Assembly: GCA_030456445.1 (NCBI GenBank)
Contig: JAKDNM010000001.1
Coordinates: 32,024-96,023, forward strand
Length of the DNA stretch: 64,000 bases
Reading direction: 5' to 3'
DNA from: Hyphomicrobiales bacterium
GTDB taxonomy: Bacteria; Pseudomonadota; Alphaproteobacteria; Rhizobiales; Rhizobiaceae
Notes under the pieces: generated by a model
Databases searched by the model: none
What the model saw: only the letters and a program-made list of their open reading frames with translations
What the model was told of the DNA's origin: nothing
In this document: positions 1-8,196 of the stretch, one piece after another
How the letters are laid out: the number at the start of each line of letters is the position of its first letter
Numbering within the stretch: the stretch's first letter is position 1
Position numbers and translations under genes: made by a program

Positions 1-310
1 CAATAGCGTCTTTGAAGGCAGGAATGCCGTGGGTTGTCGCATGACCAGCAACGTCAATGTTCATTTTTATCGAGACCGGTACACCGGCAAGCGGTCCGAG
101 CATCTCGCCCGCATTACGCCTCTTGTCGATTTGTTCAGCTGCAGCCATCGCGTCAGTGTCAAACACCTCAGCGAGCGCATTCAAATCTGTGTTTCGCGTT
201 TTGACTACGTCCAAATGCTCACTGAGCACATCAACGGCGCGAACCTCTCCATTGCGGACCCTGTGGGCGATTAACGCAGCGCTGCTGGCGGTGTTGGCAT
301 TCGATGTCAT
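1..310 (-). CDS. Amidase, N-terminal part (runs off window)
   Basis: The first 103 residues of an amidase-signature hydrolase are readable; the rest lies beyond base 1. The segment GVPVSIKMNIDVAGHATTHG (about residues 76-95) is the family's N-terminal catalytic block, with K82 as the expected triad lysine. The second triad block is outside the window. The ATG at 310-308 overlaps the stop of the upstream DUF2239 gene as ATGA, so the two are probably translationally coupled. The substrate cannot be inferred. Family call is secure; completeness is unknown. Confidence 0.85.
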   Translation of the reverse strand, partial: MTSNANTASSAALIAHRVRNGEVRAVDVLSEHLDVVKTRNTDLNALAEVFDTDAMAAAEQIDKRRNAGEMLGPLAGVPVSIKMNIDVAGHATTHGIPAFKDAI

Positions 311-876
311 GAGGGACCTCTTCCGGTGTTCGCCGCGGCGTGAAGTCGTTCGATGAAATACCGGCTCAAATCTTCCGGCCACGTTGAAACTATGCGTTCT
401 GCTGCATCCCAATCGAAGGCATAGAGATTTCGCGTAGCCTCTTCGAACCCGGGTAGGTCGCCAGCCAATGTCGACATTTGCCAGTAGAGCGCATCGATAC
501 TCACATGGTTTGGCTCAGCTTCGCCCATAGCCTGATCGATAAGGTTTCTAAGGGTCGCGGATGCGCTTCGGCCTTTTTCATCGAGCCAATGCCAATGCCG
601 TGGAAGTAGCGTAATTTCGCGACTTTCTACGCCGAGCTTAGGCCTTCCTCTGCCCCTGCCGGCAAGTTGTTCATTGGTGCGCACGACAATGTCGTCGGCA
701 CTCCCTCGCCAATCGAAATCGACTACCCGTCCGGTAGTTTCATCAAGGAGGCGCAGTTCGGCTTGCTCCGAGGCGGAGCGTGGATGCAGGCGCCTGACTA
801 TGTCCTCTACCGTCCCTCGTGCGAGCAGCCGATGGTCGCGGAAAGCCACAAATGTTGGTTGTTTGGTCATGCCCAT
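307..876 (-). CDS. DUF2239 family protein
   Basis: A 189-aa soluble protein whose N-terminal motif (FVAFRDHRLLARGTVEDIVR) and central tryptophan-rich stretch (LPRHWHWLDEK) match my recollection of DUF2239, a family of unknown function. No catalytic motif, signal peptide or membrane segment is visible. It overlaps the downstream amidase by 4 nt, so it is likely co-transcribed with it. A second in-frame ATG lies two codons downstream and is an equally good start. The family assignment is from recognition of conserved blocks, not from a search. Confidence 0.75.
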   Translation of the reverse strand: MGMTKQPTFVAFRDHRLLARGTVEDIVRRLHPRSASEQAELRLLDETTGRVVDFDWRGSADDIVVRTNEQLAGRGRGRPKLGVESREITLLPRHWHWLDEKGRSASATLRNLIDQAMGEAEPNHVSIDALYWQMSTLAGDLPGFEEATRNLYAFDWDAAERIVSTWPEDLSRYFIERLHAAANTGRGPS

Positions 877-878
877 AT

Positions 879-919
879 TTACCCGGATAGAAATAGGAAT
901 GTCAATAACACCCGGGTAA
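879..919. promoter_or_regulatory. Inverted repeat and possible promoter ahead of DUF2239
   Basis: TTACCCGG at 879-886 is repeated in inverted form as CCGGGTAA at 912-919. On the minus strand a TTGACA hexamer (905-900) lies between the arms, placed as a -35 box that would give a very short leader. A regulator binding the dyad could control the DUF2239/amidase operon. The -10 box is poor, so this is a candidate only. Confidence 0.35.
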
Positions 920-1084
920 TAATGGTGCGGGTTCTCTCTGCAATTTCGAGCCGCGAGATCGGATTACCTGCGTCGCAACGCTCGCACCACTCCAGTTGTC
1001 AGGTGTCGGCGCAACAGTGCGGAGCAGCAGCATTGCCGCCAGAACCATGGCTGTCGCCACAATTCCCTCGGGAAGAAGTCTCAT
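902..1084 (-). CDS. Possible small membrane protein (60 aa)
   Basis: From the ATG at 1084 this frame encodes about 60 residues with one hydrophobic segment (GIVATAMVLAAMLLLRTVAP), compatible with a single-pass membrane peptide. It ends 25 bases before DUF2239 on the same strand. No family is recognised and the ribosome-binding site is weak. The candidate promoter for DUF2239 overlaps its 3' end. It may be a chance frame in GC-rich DNA. Confidence 0.25.
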   Translation of the reverse strand: MRLLPEGIVATAMVLAAMLLLRTVAPTPDNWSGASVATQVIRSRGSKLQREPAPLLPGCY

Positions 1085-1194
1085 GGCAATGAACGGGGCA
1101 GCCAACAGCCCCTTGCGTCTTCAACGGCCCGATCAACGGTCAATGTGTCCGGGCCTACGTCGAACAGCAGCTTGTTCCCGTAAAAAGCAGACTT

Positions 1195-1338
1195 TTACAG
1201 CCTGCGAAAGTCGGGCAGACCGGGTAGAAACTCCTCCGGTAATCTGGTCATCACCGCTGCGGTCGAGTTCGCCCGCAGCGCTTTGTGACGATCATGCTTG
1301 CCGGGTACGTCCAGCAAGGTAGATCGCGCCAGTTCCAT
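1195..1338 (-). CDS. Possible 47-aa ORF downstream of MFS gene
   Basis: An ATG at 1338, 22 bases after the MFS stop, opens a 47-codon frame ending PEEFLPGLPDFRRL. An AGGTG lies about 12 nt upstream, rather far for a ribosome-binding site. The tail reads like protein (balanced composition, Pro-Asp-Phe-Arg motif), but I recognise no family. It could be a short real gene or the tail of a degraded one. The remainder of 1106-1359 shows nothing else. Confidence 0.25.
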   Translation of the reverse strand: MELARSTLLDVPGKHDRHKALRANSTAAVMTRLPEEFLPGLPDFRRL

Positions 1339-1359
1339 GCCATTCAGTCACCTCCGAGC

Positions 1360-2538
1360 CTAGCGGCGGCTGACCCAGCTATTGGCGGAAATCAGCAGCA
1401 TGGCGATTGCCAGAAGACCAAAGGAGACGGCCAGGCTCGACAGGTGCGCGACAAAACCGATGAGCGCGGGACCGGCCAGGACGCCACCATAACCCAGCGT
1501 CGTAATCGAGGCGATGGCAAGGCTGACGGGCATATCCTTCTGGCGGCCAGCGACAGTGAACAGTACCGGCACCACATTGGACGCTCCGGCACCAACCAGG
1601 AAGAAACCGGCAAGCGCTGTCCATTGAAGAGGCGAAGCGATGATCAGCGCAAATCCCAGGCCCGCGAGGAAGCCGCCGAACAGCAGGATGCGCTGGCCGC
1701 CGAGCGCAGCAAGGATACGGTCGCCAAGGAGCCGCCCACCGGTCATGGCAATGGCGAATACAGCGTAGCCCCAGCCGGCCTTGGCCGGGGTAAAACTGCG
1801 TATTTCGGTGAGGAACACGGCGCTCCAATCGAGCACCGCGCCTTCGGCGAGAAAGACGAGAAAGCACAGCGCGCCGATGAGAACGATGAAACCGCGCGGC
1901 AGGACGAAAAGCGGTGCGTCGCCGGTTTCGGCGTTACCATAGGGCAGCAAGCCCTTGGCGGAGGCGGCGAGGACAATGAGTGCCAGGACACTGACGAGGA
2001 TTGCCGCATAGACCGGCGACAGGCCGAAGGCGAGAAGCGCGCTGACGCCGCCGGCACCGATTATGCCGCCAAGGCTGAAAAGGCCGTGAAAGCCAGACAT
2101 CATCGGCCGTGCGCTGTCCTTTTCGACGATGACCGCCTGGATGTTCATGGTGACGTCGAGCGTGCCGACCGAAGCGCCGAAGATCACGAGGACTGTGGCC
2201 AGCGCCAGGGGTGTCGCGGCGATAGCGAGGAAAGGCAGGGTCAGTGCCAGGATCACGCCTGAGGCGAGGGCCACCGCACGGCAACCGAAGCGGGTGGCCA
2301 GGACGCCAGTGATGGGCATGGCGACGATGGAGCCGAGACCGAGGCACAACAGCAACAGGCCCAGCGTGCCTTCCTCGATTTCAAGTCGCGCCTTGGCGAA
2401 AGGCACCAACGGCGCCCAGGTGGCCATGGCGAGACCCGCCACGAGGAACACAGCGCGGGTGGCACGCTGTTCGAGGCTCCCGGCGGGAGCACGCAGGTTG
2501 TCGACCGCGTCGGCACGGGACAAGATCGCCTCCTTCAT
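1360..2538 (-). CDS. MFS transporter (YbjJ-like)
   Basis: A 392-aa integral membrane protein with about 12 hydrophobic segments. The N-terminal motif MATWAPLVPFAKARLEIEEG and the following LLLLCLGLGSIVAMPITG are typical of the YbjJ-like branch of the major facilitator superfamily, proton-driven drug or sugar exporters of the inner membrane. Length is normal. The IS6 transposase remnant begins within 60 bases upstream, so its native promoter region may have been replaced. Substrate unknown. Confidence 0.85.
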   Translation of the reverse strand: MKEAILSRADAVDNLRAPAGSLEQRATRAVFLVAGLAMATWAPLVPFAKARLEIEEGTLGLLLLCLGLGSIVAMPITGVLATRFGCRAVALASGVILALTLPFLAIAATPLALATVLVIFGASVGTLDVTMNIQAVIVEKDSARPMMSGFHGLFSLGGIIGAGGVSALLAFGLSPVYAAILVSVLALIVLAASAKGLLPYGNAETGDAPLFVLPRGFIVLIGALCFLVFLAEGAVLDWSAVFLTEIRSFTPAKAGWGYAVFAIAMTGGRLLGDRILAALGGQRILLFGGFLAGLGFALIIASPLQWTALAGFFLVGAGASNVVPVLFTVAGRQKDMPVSLAIASITTLGYGGVLAGPALIGFVAHLSSLAVSFGLLAIAMLLISANSWVSRR

Positions 2539-2597
2539 AAGATTTTGACTAGAGCTTTACGGCGCGCAAAACGCGCGGACCGGCAGCTTGAATGCTG

Positions 2598-2912
2598 GCG
2601 ACGCTGTCGATGGCACGATAGAGATACATCCATTGGCGGCGAACCTTGATGTAGGTTTCGTCCAGGTGCCACTTGCGGGTGACGGTCCGCTTGCGCCGGT
2701 TGAACCGCTCCAGAAGTTGAGGCGAAAAGTGCACGACCCAACGATGCACGGTCGAATGGTCGACGCTCAAGCTGCGCTCGGCCATCATCTTCTCCAGGTC
2801 GCGCAGGCTCAGATTGTAGGTCAGGTACCAGCGTACGGACAGCAGGATCACGGATCGGTCGAAATGACGGCCTTTGAACATGACAAACTCCCTAAAAATT
2901 TGCGACAGAACC
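2598..2912 (-). pseudogene. IS6-family transposase, 5' remnant with left-end repeat
   Basis: From the ATG at 2881 the frame reads MFKGRHFDRSVILLSVRWYL and continues to LYRAIDSV, the N-terminal 90 or so residues of a rhizobial IS6/IS26-type transposase, including the first catalytic Asp (WHLDETY). Homology stops near 2598 and the frame runs on into unrelated codons. The IS6-type terminal repeat (tttgcgacagaacc, 2899-2912) is intact beside the start. The element lost its 3' two thirds, probably through a deletion that fused it to the MFS promoter region. Confidence 0.85.
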
Positions 2913-3038
2913 GTCTTCAGCACCCATCTCTTTCAGGAAGATCGCCCCGGCCATCGTGGCAGCAATGCTGAATTGGGTTGCACAGCATTGCACGCGGTTT
3001 GCCCTACCACTGTCGTTGTGAGCCAAACGTCTCTTTTC

Positions 3039-3641
3039 TCAGCGTGAGGTCCCGATCGCTCCCTGAATGTTGATCGTCTCCTCAATGGTTTGGCTGTCCG
3101 CTTCAACCTGACCATCCAAAATCAATAGCGACAGCCCATGAACAAGCGACCATGCACGCAGGGCCGTAGACCGCGTTCGCGGGTCATCAACTTCGACGCC
3201 GATCAGTGCTGCCACAGCTTCTTGCAAGTGCCTCATTGCCTGGACCGCATAAACATCCTTCTGCAATGTGGTCTTTGATCCGATATCGGGCGAATGATTG
3301 AACATCAGCCTGAACAAACTGGAATTCGAGAGTGCGAAACGAACATAGGCGGCACCAGAGGCATTGAACCCTTCAACCCCTCCCCCAGCCTTAAGTGAAG
3401 CGGACGATTGGGCCTCATCCAGTCGATAAAACCCTTCTGATGAAACCGCGCGCAACAACGCTTCCTTGTTAGGAAAATGACGGTACACGGCCGTCGCACT
3501 GACGCCGGCCGCTCTTGCCACCTCTCGGAGGCTCAATCTCTCGACGTCACCGGCCTCAAGAATTCGCAAACTCTGCGAAATCAAGGCCGAACGGAGTTGA
3601 CCATGATGGTAGCTGCGTTCGCTTTTTCCAACGTTCCCCAT
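3039..3641 (-). CDS. TetR family transcriptional regulator
   Basis: A 200-aa repressor-type protein. Residues about 10-60 form the TetR helix-turn-helix (LREVARAAGVSATAVYRHFP). The C-terminal half resembles the TetR WHG-type ligand domain. It is divergent from the DUF2214 membrane gene, with a perfect 15-bp palindrome between them, so autoregulation and control of that gene are likely. The last 57 bases of the gene lie in a 73-bp block that occurs again, inverted, at 7896-7968. Confidence 0.9.
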   Translation of the reverse strand: MGNVGKSERSYHHGQLRSALISQSLRILEAGDVERLSLREVARAAGVSATAVYRHFPNKEALLRAVSSEGFYRLDEAQSSASLKAGGGVEGFNASGAAYVRFALSNSSLFRLMFNHSPDIGSKTTLQKDVYAVQAMRHLQEAVAALIGVEVDDPRTRSTALRAWSLVHGLSLLILDGQVEADSQTIEETINIQGAIGTSR

Positions 3642-3668
3642 GTTGACACCGTTACCATCGCTATTTAT

Positions 3669-3683
3669 GTTTACATCGTAAAC
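3669..3683. promoter_or_regulatory. 15-bp palindrome, likely TetR operator
   Basis: GTTTACATCGTAAAC is a perfect 6-3-6 palindrome placed between the divergent TetR and DUF2214 genes, 28 bases from the TetR start codon. Size, symmetry and location are those of a TetR operator that would cover both promoters. Binding is inferred. Confidence 0.65.
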
Positions 3684-3771
3684 TTACGTACTTCCGCGGC
3701 TCTAGGCAAGTGACGCTTCGTCGCAAAAGCAACCAAACGACGTTGACCCAGACTTCTAGGATGGAAAAATC

Positions 3772-4209
3772 ATGCTCGATTTTATGCTCGCATCTGCGCA
3801 CCATTTAGCGGCGTTTACGCTTTTCGGAACTGTGCTGGCTCAGCTGGCGATCATCGGGTCAGGAATGGAAGCGCCTGTGCTAAGACGCGTCAGCAGGATT
3901 GATATTGCTTATGGCATAAGCGCTTTGCTCATTCTGATTTTTGGGTTTTCCCGGGCGCTGTTTGCGGCGAAAGGATGGGACTACTACGCCCACAACGTCG
4001 CATTCTGGGCAAAGATCGGGATCTTTGTAGTGATTGGGCTCATATCCATTCGTCCAACAATCACGTTTCGTCGTTGGCGCTCCGCCACGTCACCGATCGA
4101 GCCTGCTGAAGTAGTGCGTATCCGTAGGTACTTCTATGCGCAGTTGGTTCTCTTTATTGCGCTACCGATCCTAGCAGCAGCAATGGCACGCGGTTTCGGA
4201 CAATTGTGA
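3772..4209 (+). CDS. DUF2214 family membrane protein
   Basis: A 145-aa protein with four hydrophobic segments (about residues 4-28, 45-65, 78-95, 120-142) and a conserved Trp-Tyr-Tyr block (FAAKGWDYYAHNVAFWAKIG). This matches DUF2214, a small integral membrane family of unknown role. It lies opposite a TetR gene with a palindrome between, so it is probably induced by a small-molecule ligand of that regulator. Bases 4210-4433 downstream carry no gene that I can recognise. Confidence 0.75.
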   Translation: MLDFMLASAHHLAAFTLFGTVLAQLAIIGSGMEAPVLRRVSRIDIAYGISALLILIFGFSRALFAAKGWDYYAHNVAFWAKIGIFVVIGLISIRPTITFRRWRSATSPIEPAEVVRIRRYFYAQLVLFIALPILAAAMARGFGQL

Positions 4210-4433
4210 GCGCCATCCCTGGAACGCCCCGTCAATTTTACAGTACCGCCGAAATTCCATGTTTTATACCTAATGTATCAACGCCGAGAAGCTGAACCCT
4301 TCCGAAGGAAGCAAACACGCGCGTTACGCTTTCGACGTAAATCAAGCACCGTTGAATTCAGTTTCGTTGCTCGTTGATAGACGTTCTTTGGTTGTGACTA
4401 TGAACTGAGGGCTGCAGTGAAGGAGAAGTGTAA

Positions 4434-4997
4434 ATGAAGGCAATCGAGTCGGTGCAAACCGCCCTTATCGTCATGCATTATCAAACCGACATTCTCGGGT
4501 TCTTTCCGTTGGTCGCGCCAACCTTGCTCGCCAATACGCGCAAGCTATGTGACGCGGCGCGGGCCAAAGGCGTCAGCGTTTATTTCGCTAACCTCCGGTT
4601 TAGTCCAGGCTATCCGGAAGTCAGCCCATTGAACAAGAACGGGCAGGGGCTCAGACACCTCGGCCTCTTCGTTGACGACTGGACTGCGCCGGAGTTAGGC
4701 CAGCAGGCTAGTGAACCGGTCATCATCGCGCAGCGCGCGAGCGTGTTCTACGGTACAGATCTGCAAGCACGACTTTTCTCACAAGGTATCGATTCACTGA
4801 TTATGGTAGGCATCGCGTCGACCGGTGTCGTGCTGTCGTCGGTCGCGTATGCGAGCGACGCGGACTTCCGCCTGTATACCGTCAAGGACTGCTGTTATGA
4901 TCCAGATCAAGTGGTACATGAACATCTGTTCTCCACAGCATTCGATTCTCGCACCACGGTCATGTCGCTTGCGGATGCTTTGCCGCTGCTCGCCTAG
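4434..4997 (+). CDS. Isochorismatase-fold protein lacking the catalytic triad
   Basis: A 187-aa protein with the fold-defining pattern of cysteine hydrolases: TALIVMHYQTDI at the start, VIIAQRASVFYGTDL in the middle and IMVGIASTGVVLSSVAYA near residue 125-140. Against the family pattern, the catalytic Asp is H15, the Lys is A99 and the nucleophilic Cys is V132. All three are replaced, although the frame is intact and has a good ribosome-binding site (GGAGAAGTG). It may bind ligands without hydrolysing them. Start at ATG 4434 is well supported. Confidence 0.8.
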   Translation: MKAIESVQTALIVMHYQTDILGFFPLVAPTLLANTRKLCDAARAKGVSVYFANLRFSPGYPEVSPLNKNGQGLRHLGLFVDDWTAPELGQQASEPVIIAQRASVFYGTDLQARLFSQGIDSLIMVGIASTGVVLSSVAYASDADFRLYTVKDCCYDPDQVVHEHLFSTAFDSRTTVMSLADALPLLA

Positions 4998-5062
4998 GCG
5001 TTCAACCGGGGTTTTGTTGCAACGGCTGAAGGGAAGCGCATAAATGCCTAGTCCGAGGCCAA

Positions 5063-5270
5063 TTATGCGGCAAGAATTGCGAACTGCTCGGCCAGGGATG
5101 GATTCGCATTGAAGGCGTATCTCGCCTGTCGTCTGTGCATCATGTGAACCATTTAGTTGCCGGACAGGATAGTCGCAGCTGATGCCTGTGATTTGAAGCC
5201 CAGCATTGGCCGGACGCGGCGCTTGATGCGCCGATAGTCCTGCTCGATTCGGTTATTCGAGTGCGTGCAA
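5063..5270 (-). pseudogene. IS6-family transposase, 3' remnant
   Basis: On the minus strand the sequence reads NNRIEQDYRRIKRRVRPMLG and then FKSQASAATILSG, the conserved C-terminus of IS6 transposases including the catalytic Glu (IEQDYR). An in-frame TAA follows LSGN, after which MVHMMHRRQARYAFNANPS continues to the normal end at 5063. The piece is therefore truncated at its 5' side and carries a nonsense mutation. It cannot be the missing half of the 2598-2912 remnant by simple interruption, because the order on the minus strand is reversed. Confidence 0.8.
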
Positions 5271-5431
5271 TTGTGCAGGAGATGCCGCCAGGAAAATGCT
5301 GATTTTCAAAGCGCTGCGACCTGCCGACGTCAGATCCATCATTAGCATCGCCGCGCTCAAATTTCAGCGCGGCAACAGCCAGGAATTTTCGCTCTTCGCC
5401 GCATTTGGAGTTCGACAAAGGAATTTGTACG

Positions 5432-5944
5432 ATGTCAAAAGTCTTCTTTGTTTCCGGCCGGCTGGCGTTTCGGCAATTTGAACTGGGCGACGTGCCGGCC
5501 CTAAGTCAAATCGTCTCGGACCCATCTGTCATGTGTTTCGTAGGTGACGGAGTGCCATTGTCTACGGAACAGGCCTTACTTTGGATCGAGCGGTCGCGCG
5601 CAAATGTCAAGCGCTTTGGCTATGGCACTGGCGCGGTGGTAGAAAATGCCACCAAGACTTTAATCGGATGGGCGGGGTTTGCCAGGCCGGAGGGGCGCCC
5701 CGAAGAAATCGTTTACGGCCTGGGTGCTCCGCATTGGGGCAAAGGTTATGGTGCGGAGTTACTCGACCACCTGCTCGGCTTCGGGCTTGATGTGGTTGGG
5801 CTCACGCAACTGAGGGCCTCCGTCGATCCTCGCAACGACAGGTCGATCTCGCTGTTGCAAAAGCGTGGATTTCGATTGGTGGATACCCAATATGATGGTG
5901 ATCCATACTCGCACCAGTACTTGTTCTGCGCCGCTTCGCCGTGA
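5432..5944 (+). CDS. GNAT family N-acetyltransferase
   Basis: A 170-aa acetyltransferase of the RimJ/RimL type, expected to move an acetyl group from acetyl-CoA to an amine. The acetyl-CoA loop is visible as APHWGKGYGAELLDHLLGFG (about residues 108-127), followed by the SVDPRNDRSISLLQKRGFRL motif that closes the fold. The ATG at 5432 is preferred over the upstream TTG at 5405 because AAAGGAA sits 8 nt before it. Substrate unknown; it stands alone between mobile-element debris and the tautomerase. Confidence 0.85.
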   Translation: MSKVFFVSGRLAFRQFELGDVPALSQIVSDPSVMCFVGDGVPLSTEQALLWIERSRANVKRFGYGTGAVVENATKTLIGWAGFARPEGRPEEIVYGLGAPHWGKGYGAELLDHLLGFGLDVVGLTQLRASVDPRNDRSISLLQKRGFRLVDTQYDGDPYSHQYLFCAASP

Positions 5945-6192
5945 GATCTGGCAGACCCGGCCGGGAGGGCGTTGCGGTTATCGAGCATTGCTCGGCTAAG
6001 TTTCGTACATCAAGAGAACTATGCAGAGTTATATTGCAACCGTTACCAAAGTCAGCTCGCGGATTTCAAGGATGAATCATTCGACGGGAACGCTTTTTCA
6101 GAAATGCCGTCAATTCTGCAAATCGAAGTCTATCCACTTTTAACGGACTCGCTAAGGTCGCGTCTCGTGTGTCCAGCCCGATAGGAGAGAAC

Positions 6193-6573
6193 ATGCCTCT
6201 GTCACAGATTTCAATGCGGAAGGGGAAGTCAAAAGAGTTTAGGCGTGCCGTAATGGACGGTATCTATAGCGCCATGCGACGGTCGTTCGCTGTGCCGGAC
6301 GACGATCGGTTCATGACGTTCAGCGAGTTTGGCAGTACTAACTTTTCGTACGGTTATCGTTATCCGAATGTAGACAGGAGCGATGACCTCATCATCATCC
6401 AGATAACCGCGAGCAACAATCGGACCAAGGAGCAGAAGCTCGCGCTTTACAAAGCGATTAATGAAGAACTCGTGGAAGTCGGAATCCGGCCGGACGACAT
6501 TTTTATAAACATCGTCGAAGTTCTCCCGGAGAACTGGTCATTTGGTCGCGGCATAGCTCAGAATATTGAGTGA
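6193..6573 (+). CDS. Tautomerase family protein
   Basis: A 126-aa protein of the tautomerase/MIF superfamily, whose members use the N-terminal proline as general base. An upstream GTG at 6169 extends the frame, but the ATG at 6193 has AGGAGA right before it and gives MPLSQISMRKG, exposing the catalytic Pro after Met removal. The tail (DDIFINIVEVLPENWSFGRG) is the usual C-terminal motif of the larger tautomerases. It lies alone, 72 bases before the IS3 element. Substrate unknown. Confidence 0.85.
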   Translation: MPLSQISMRKGKSKEFRRAVMDGIYSAMRRSFAVPDDDRFMTFSEFGSTNFSYGYRYPNVDRSDDLIIIQITASNNRTKEQKLALYKAINEELVEVGIRPDDIFINIVEVLPENWSFGRGIAQNIE

Positions 6574-6704
6574 AGACGGAGTCATTTTCGTGCTGGAGTG
6601 TTCATCGATCATCTCTAGAGCGTCGGCGATTGTTAAGGTGACGTGTGACCTGAGCCCCGTCTTCCCTCCAGTTTTCAGGAGAGTCTTGAGTTTTCAATCT
6701 GGCC

Positions 6705-7544
6705 TTATGCGGCCTGTTTATCCAGAGCGATTTTCAAAGCGAACTCGCTGGGTGTGATGTTGCCCAGCGAAGAGTGTGGTCTGTTTCGGTTGTAGTCCTC
6801 CTTCCATGCTGTGATTTCTGTCCTGGCCTGCGTCAGAGACGAGAACAGCGTTTCGTTGAGGCATTCGTCACGGAAGCTGCCGTTGAAGCTTTCCACGAAG
6901 CCGTTCTGCATCGGCTTGCCCGGTGCGATGTAATGCCACTCAACCTGGCTGCCCTGGCACCATTCGAGAACGGCCATGCTCGTCATCTCCGTTCCATTGT
7001 CGGAGACAATCGTTCGTGGCTTTCCTCGGCGCACGATGACGGCATCGAGTTTCCGCGCAAGCCGCCGACCTGAGAGCGACGTGTCGGCGACCAGCGCCAG
7101 GCATTCGCGGGTGAAGTCATCGACAACGGCCAGGACCCGAAAGCGGCGACCATCCGTAAAAGCGTCGCTGATGAAGTCGAGGCTCCAGCGCTCGTTCGGA
7201 CGCGAGGGCAGTGCCAAAGGTCGTCGCGTTCCCAAGGCCCGCTTGCGCCCGCCACGTTTGCGCACCGTCAGATTCTCTTCCCGATAGAGACGCCGCAGCT
7301 TCTTCAGGTTCATGACGATCCCCTGCCGACCCAGCATGACGTGAATGCGCCGATACCCGAAACGACGACGCTCGCACGCCACCAGTTTCATAGCCTCACG
7401 GATATGAGCATCATCAGGCCGAATGCTGCGGTATCGCATGCTCGACCGGTCAACCGACAAAACCTCACACGCCCGACGCTGGCTCACACCATGCTTCTCG
7501 CAGACATGAACCACAGCATCCCGCTTTACATCGGGCGTCACCAT
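6705..7544 (-). CDS. IS3-family transposase OrfB
   Basis: A 279-aa integrase-core protein with the DDE residues in [17 protein letters not shown] and [10 protein letters not shown], the spacing of IS3 transposases. The helical domain HTH_21 lies at about residues 40-90. Its reading frame is -1 relative to OrfA. The functional transposase is normally an OrfAB fusion made by frameshifting, although an ATG directly at the shift site could also start OrfB alone. Confidence 0.92.
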   Translation of the reverse strand: MVTPDVKRDAVVHVCEKHGVSQRRACEVLSVDRSSMRYRSIRPDDAHIREAMKLVACERRRFGYRRIHVMLGRQGIVMNLKKLRRLYREENLTVRKRGGRKRALGTRRPLALPSRPNERWSLDFISDAFTDGRRFRVLAVVDDFTRECLALVADTSLSGRRLARKLDAVIVRRGKPRTIVSDNGTEMTSMAVLEWCQGSQVEWHYIAPGKPMQNGFVESFNGSFRDECLNETLFSSLTQARTEITAWKEDYNRNRPHSSLGNITPSEFALKIALDKQAA

Positions 7545-7804
7545 TTTTTTGAAGCGACATCCTTCAACATGGCGTTATCCAGCATGGTCTCGGCGAGCAG
7601 CTTCTTCAGCCTGGCGTTCTCGTCCTCCAGAGCCTTCAACTTGCGGGCATCGGAAACCTCCATGCCGCCAAACTTCGCCTTGTATTTGTAGAACGTCGCT
7701 TCGGATATTCCGTGCTTGCGGCAGATATCGGCCGTCCTCAGGCCGTTCTCCTGCTCTTTCAATATCCCGATGATCTGTTCGTCCGTGAACCGCGAATGCT
7801 TCAT
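7538..7804 (-). CDS. IS3-family transposase OrfA
   Basis: An 88-aa HTH protein ([20 protein letters not shown] at the start) followed by a leucine-zipper-like helix ([20 protein letters not shown]). The ATG at 7804 has GGAGACGG upstream. The frame ends ASKKW at an A7 run (7544-7550 region), the classic IS3 programmed -1 slippery site, which places ribosomes into OrfB. Confidence 0.9.
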   Translation of the reverse strand: MKHSRFTDEQIIGILKEQENGLRTADICRKHGISEATFYKYKAKFGGMEVSDARKLKALEDENARLKKLLAETMLDNAMLKDVASKKW

Positions 7805-7895
7805 GCCGTCCGTCTCCTTCAGTGTGACGGACTCTACCAAAATATGGCGGAAAATCAGGGGCTCAGGTCACGTGCTGTCGCACGTCTGAGTAGAT

Positions 7896-7968
7896 AGCCG
7901 AACCATTGATGAGACGATCAACATTCAGGGAGCGATCGGGACCTCACACTGAGAAAAGAGACGTTTGG
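7896..7968 (+). repeat. 73-bp inverted copy of the TetR gene 3' end
   Basis: This block matches 3023-3095 in reverse complement with 3 mismatches in 73. On the plus strand it encodes TIDETINIQGAIGTSH then stop, nearly the same C-terminus as the TetR gene at 3039-3641. Similarity ends sharply on both sides. It is therefore a relic of a second, related tetR copy or a recombination footprint, lying 26 bases after the IS3 element. Confidence 0.85.
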
Positions 7969-8023
7969 GCGTCAATTGTATCGTCTGCAAAGCCGCCCCC
8001 GCAGCCGTTGCGCACTGGCGCAA

Positions 8024-8189
8024 TTATGAAGACGAGAACCACGTCCACGCTGTAGCCTTCCTCAGCGGCTCATTGGCGATAACCCGAGAAGCGAAATCCA
8101 TCACAGCGCGGATCGCGGAGTTCTTACGCAAATCGCGGTGAACCACGAGCCAGACCTCACGGGCATAATACCGCCTTTGCGTGGATCAG
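8024..8189 (-). pseudogene. LysR regulator, C-terminal remnant
   Basis: The minus strand reads RRYYAREVWLVVHRDLRKNS and IRAVMDFASRVIA before running into a stop at 8024. This is the standard C-terminus of LysR regulators (VWLVVHxDLR, then RAVMDF). A TGA upstream closes the frame at about 8190, so only about 50 residues remain. It sits just after the MFS gene at 8197 and is probably debris from a lost regulator. Confidence 0.7.
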
Positions 8190-8196
8190 TTTCCCC

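Larger units (their letters stand above)
6646..7870 (-). mobile_element. IS3-family element (IS407-like), complete
   Basis: The element is 1225 bp. Terminal inverted repeats begin TGACCTGAGCCCC at 6646-6658 and match 7858-7870 in reverse complement. The four bases CGTG precede it (6642-6645) and follow it (7871-7874), a 4-bp target duplication as expected for the IS407 group. It carries orfA and orfB on the minus strand with a slippery A7 at their junction. Both genes are intact, so it may be active. Confidence 0.92.

Noticed and set aside
1285..2262. Long plus-strand open frame (325 codons) across the MFS gene
   Set aside because: It is antisense to a clear membrane transporter, very rich in Arg, Gln, Asp and Glu, and has no family signature. 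It is a by-product of GC-rich codon use.
2598..5270. Composite IS6 transposon carrying tetR and DUF2214
   Set aside because: The two IS6 pieces are partial, in the wrong order for one element, and only one end repeat is visible.
3023..7968. 73-bp inverted repeats as ends of a transposon
   Set aside because: The repeat is the coding 3' end of a tetR gene, has no transposase-type terminal bases, and no target duplication was seen outside it.
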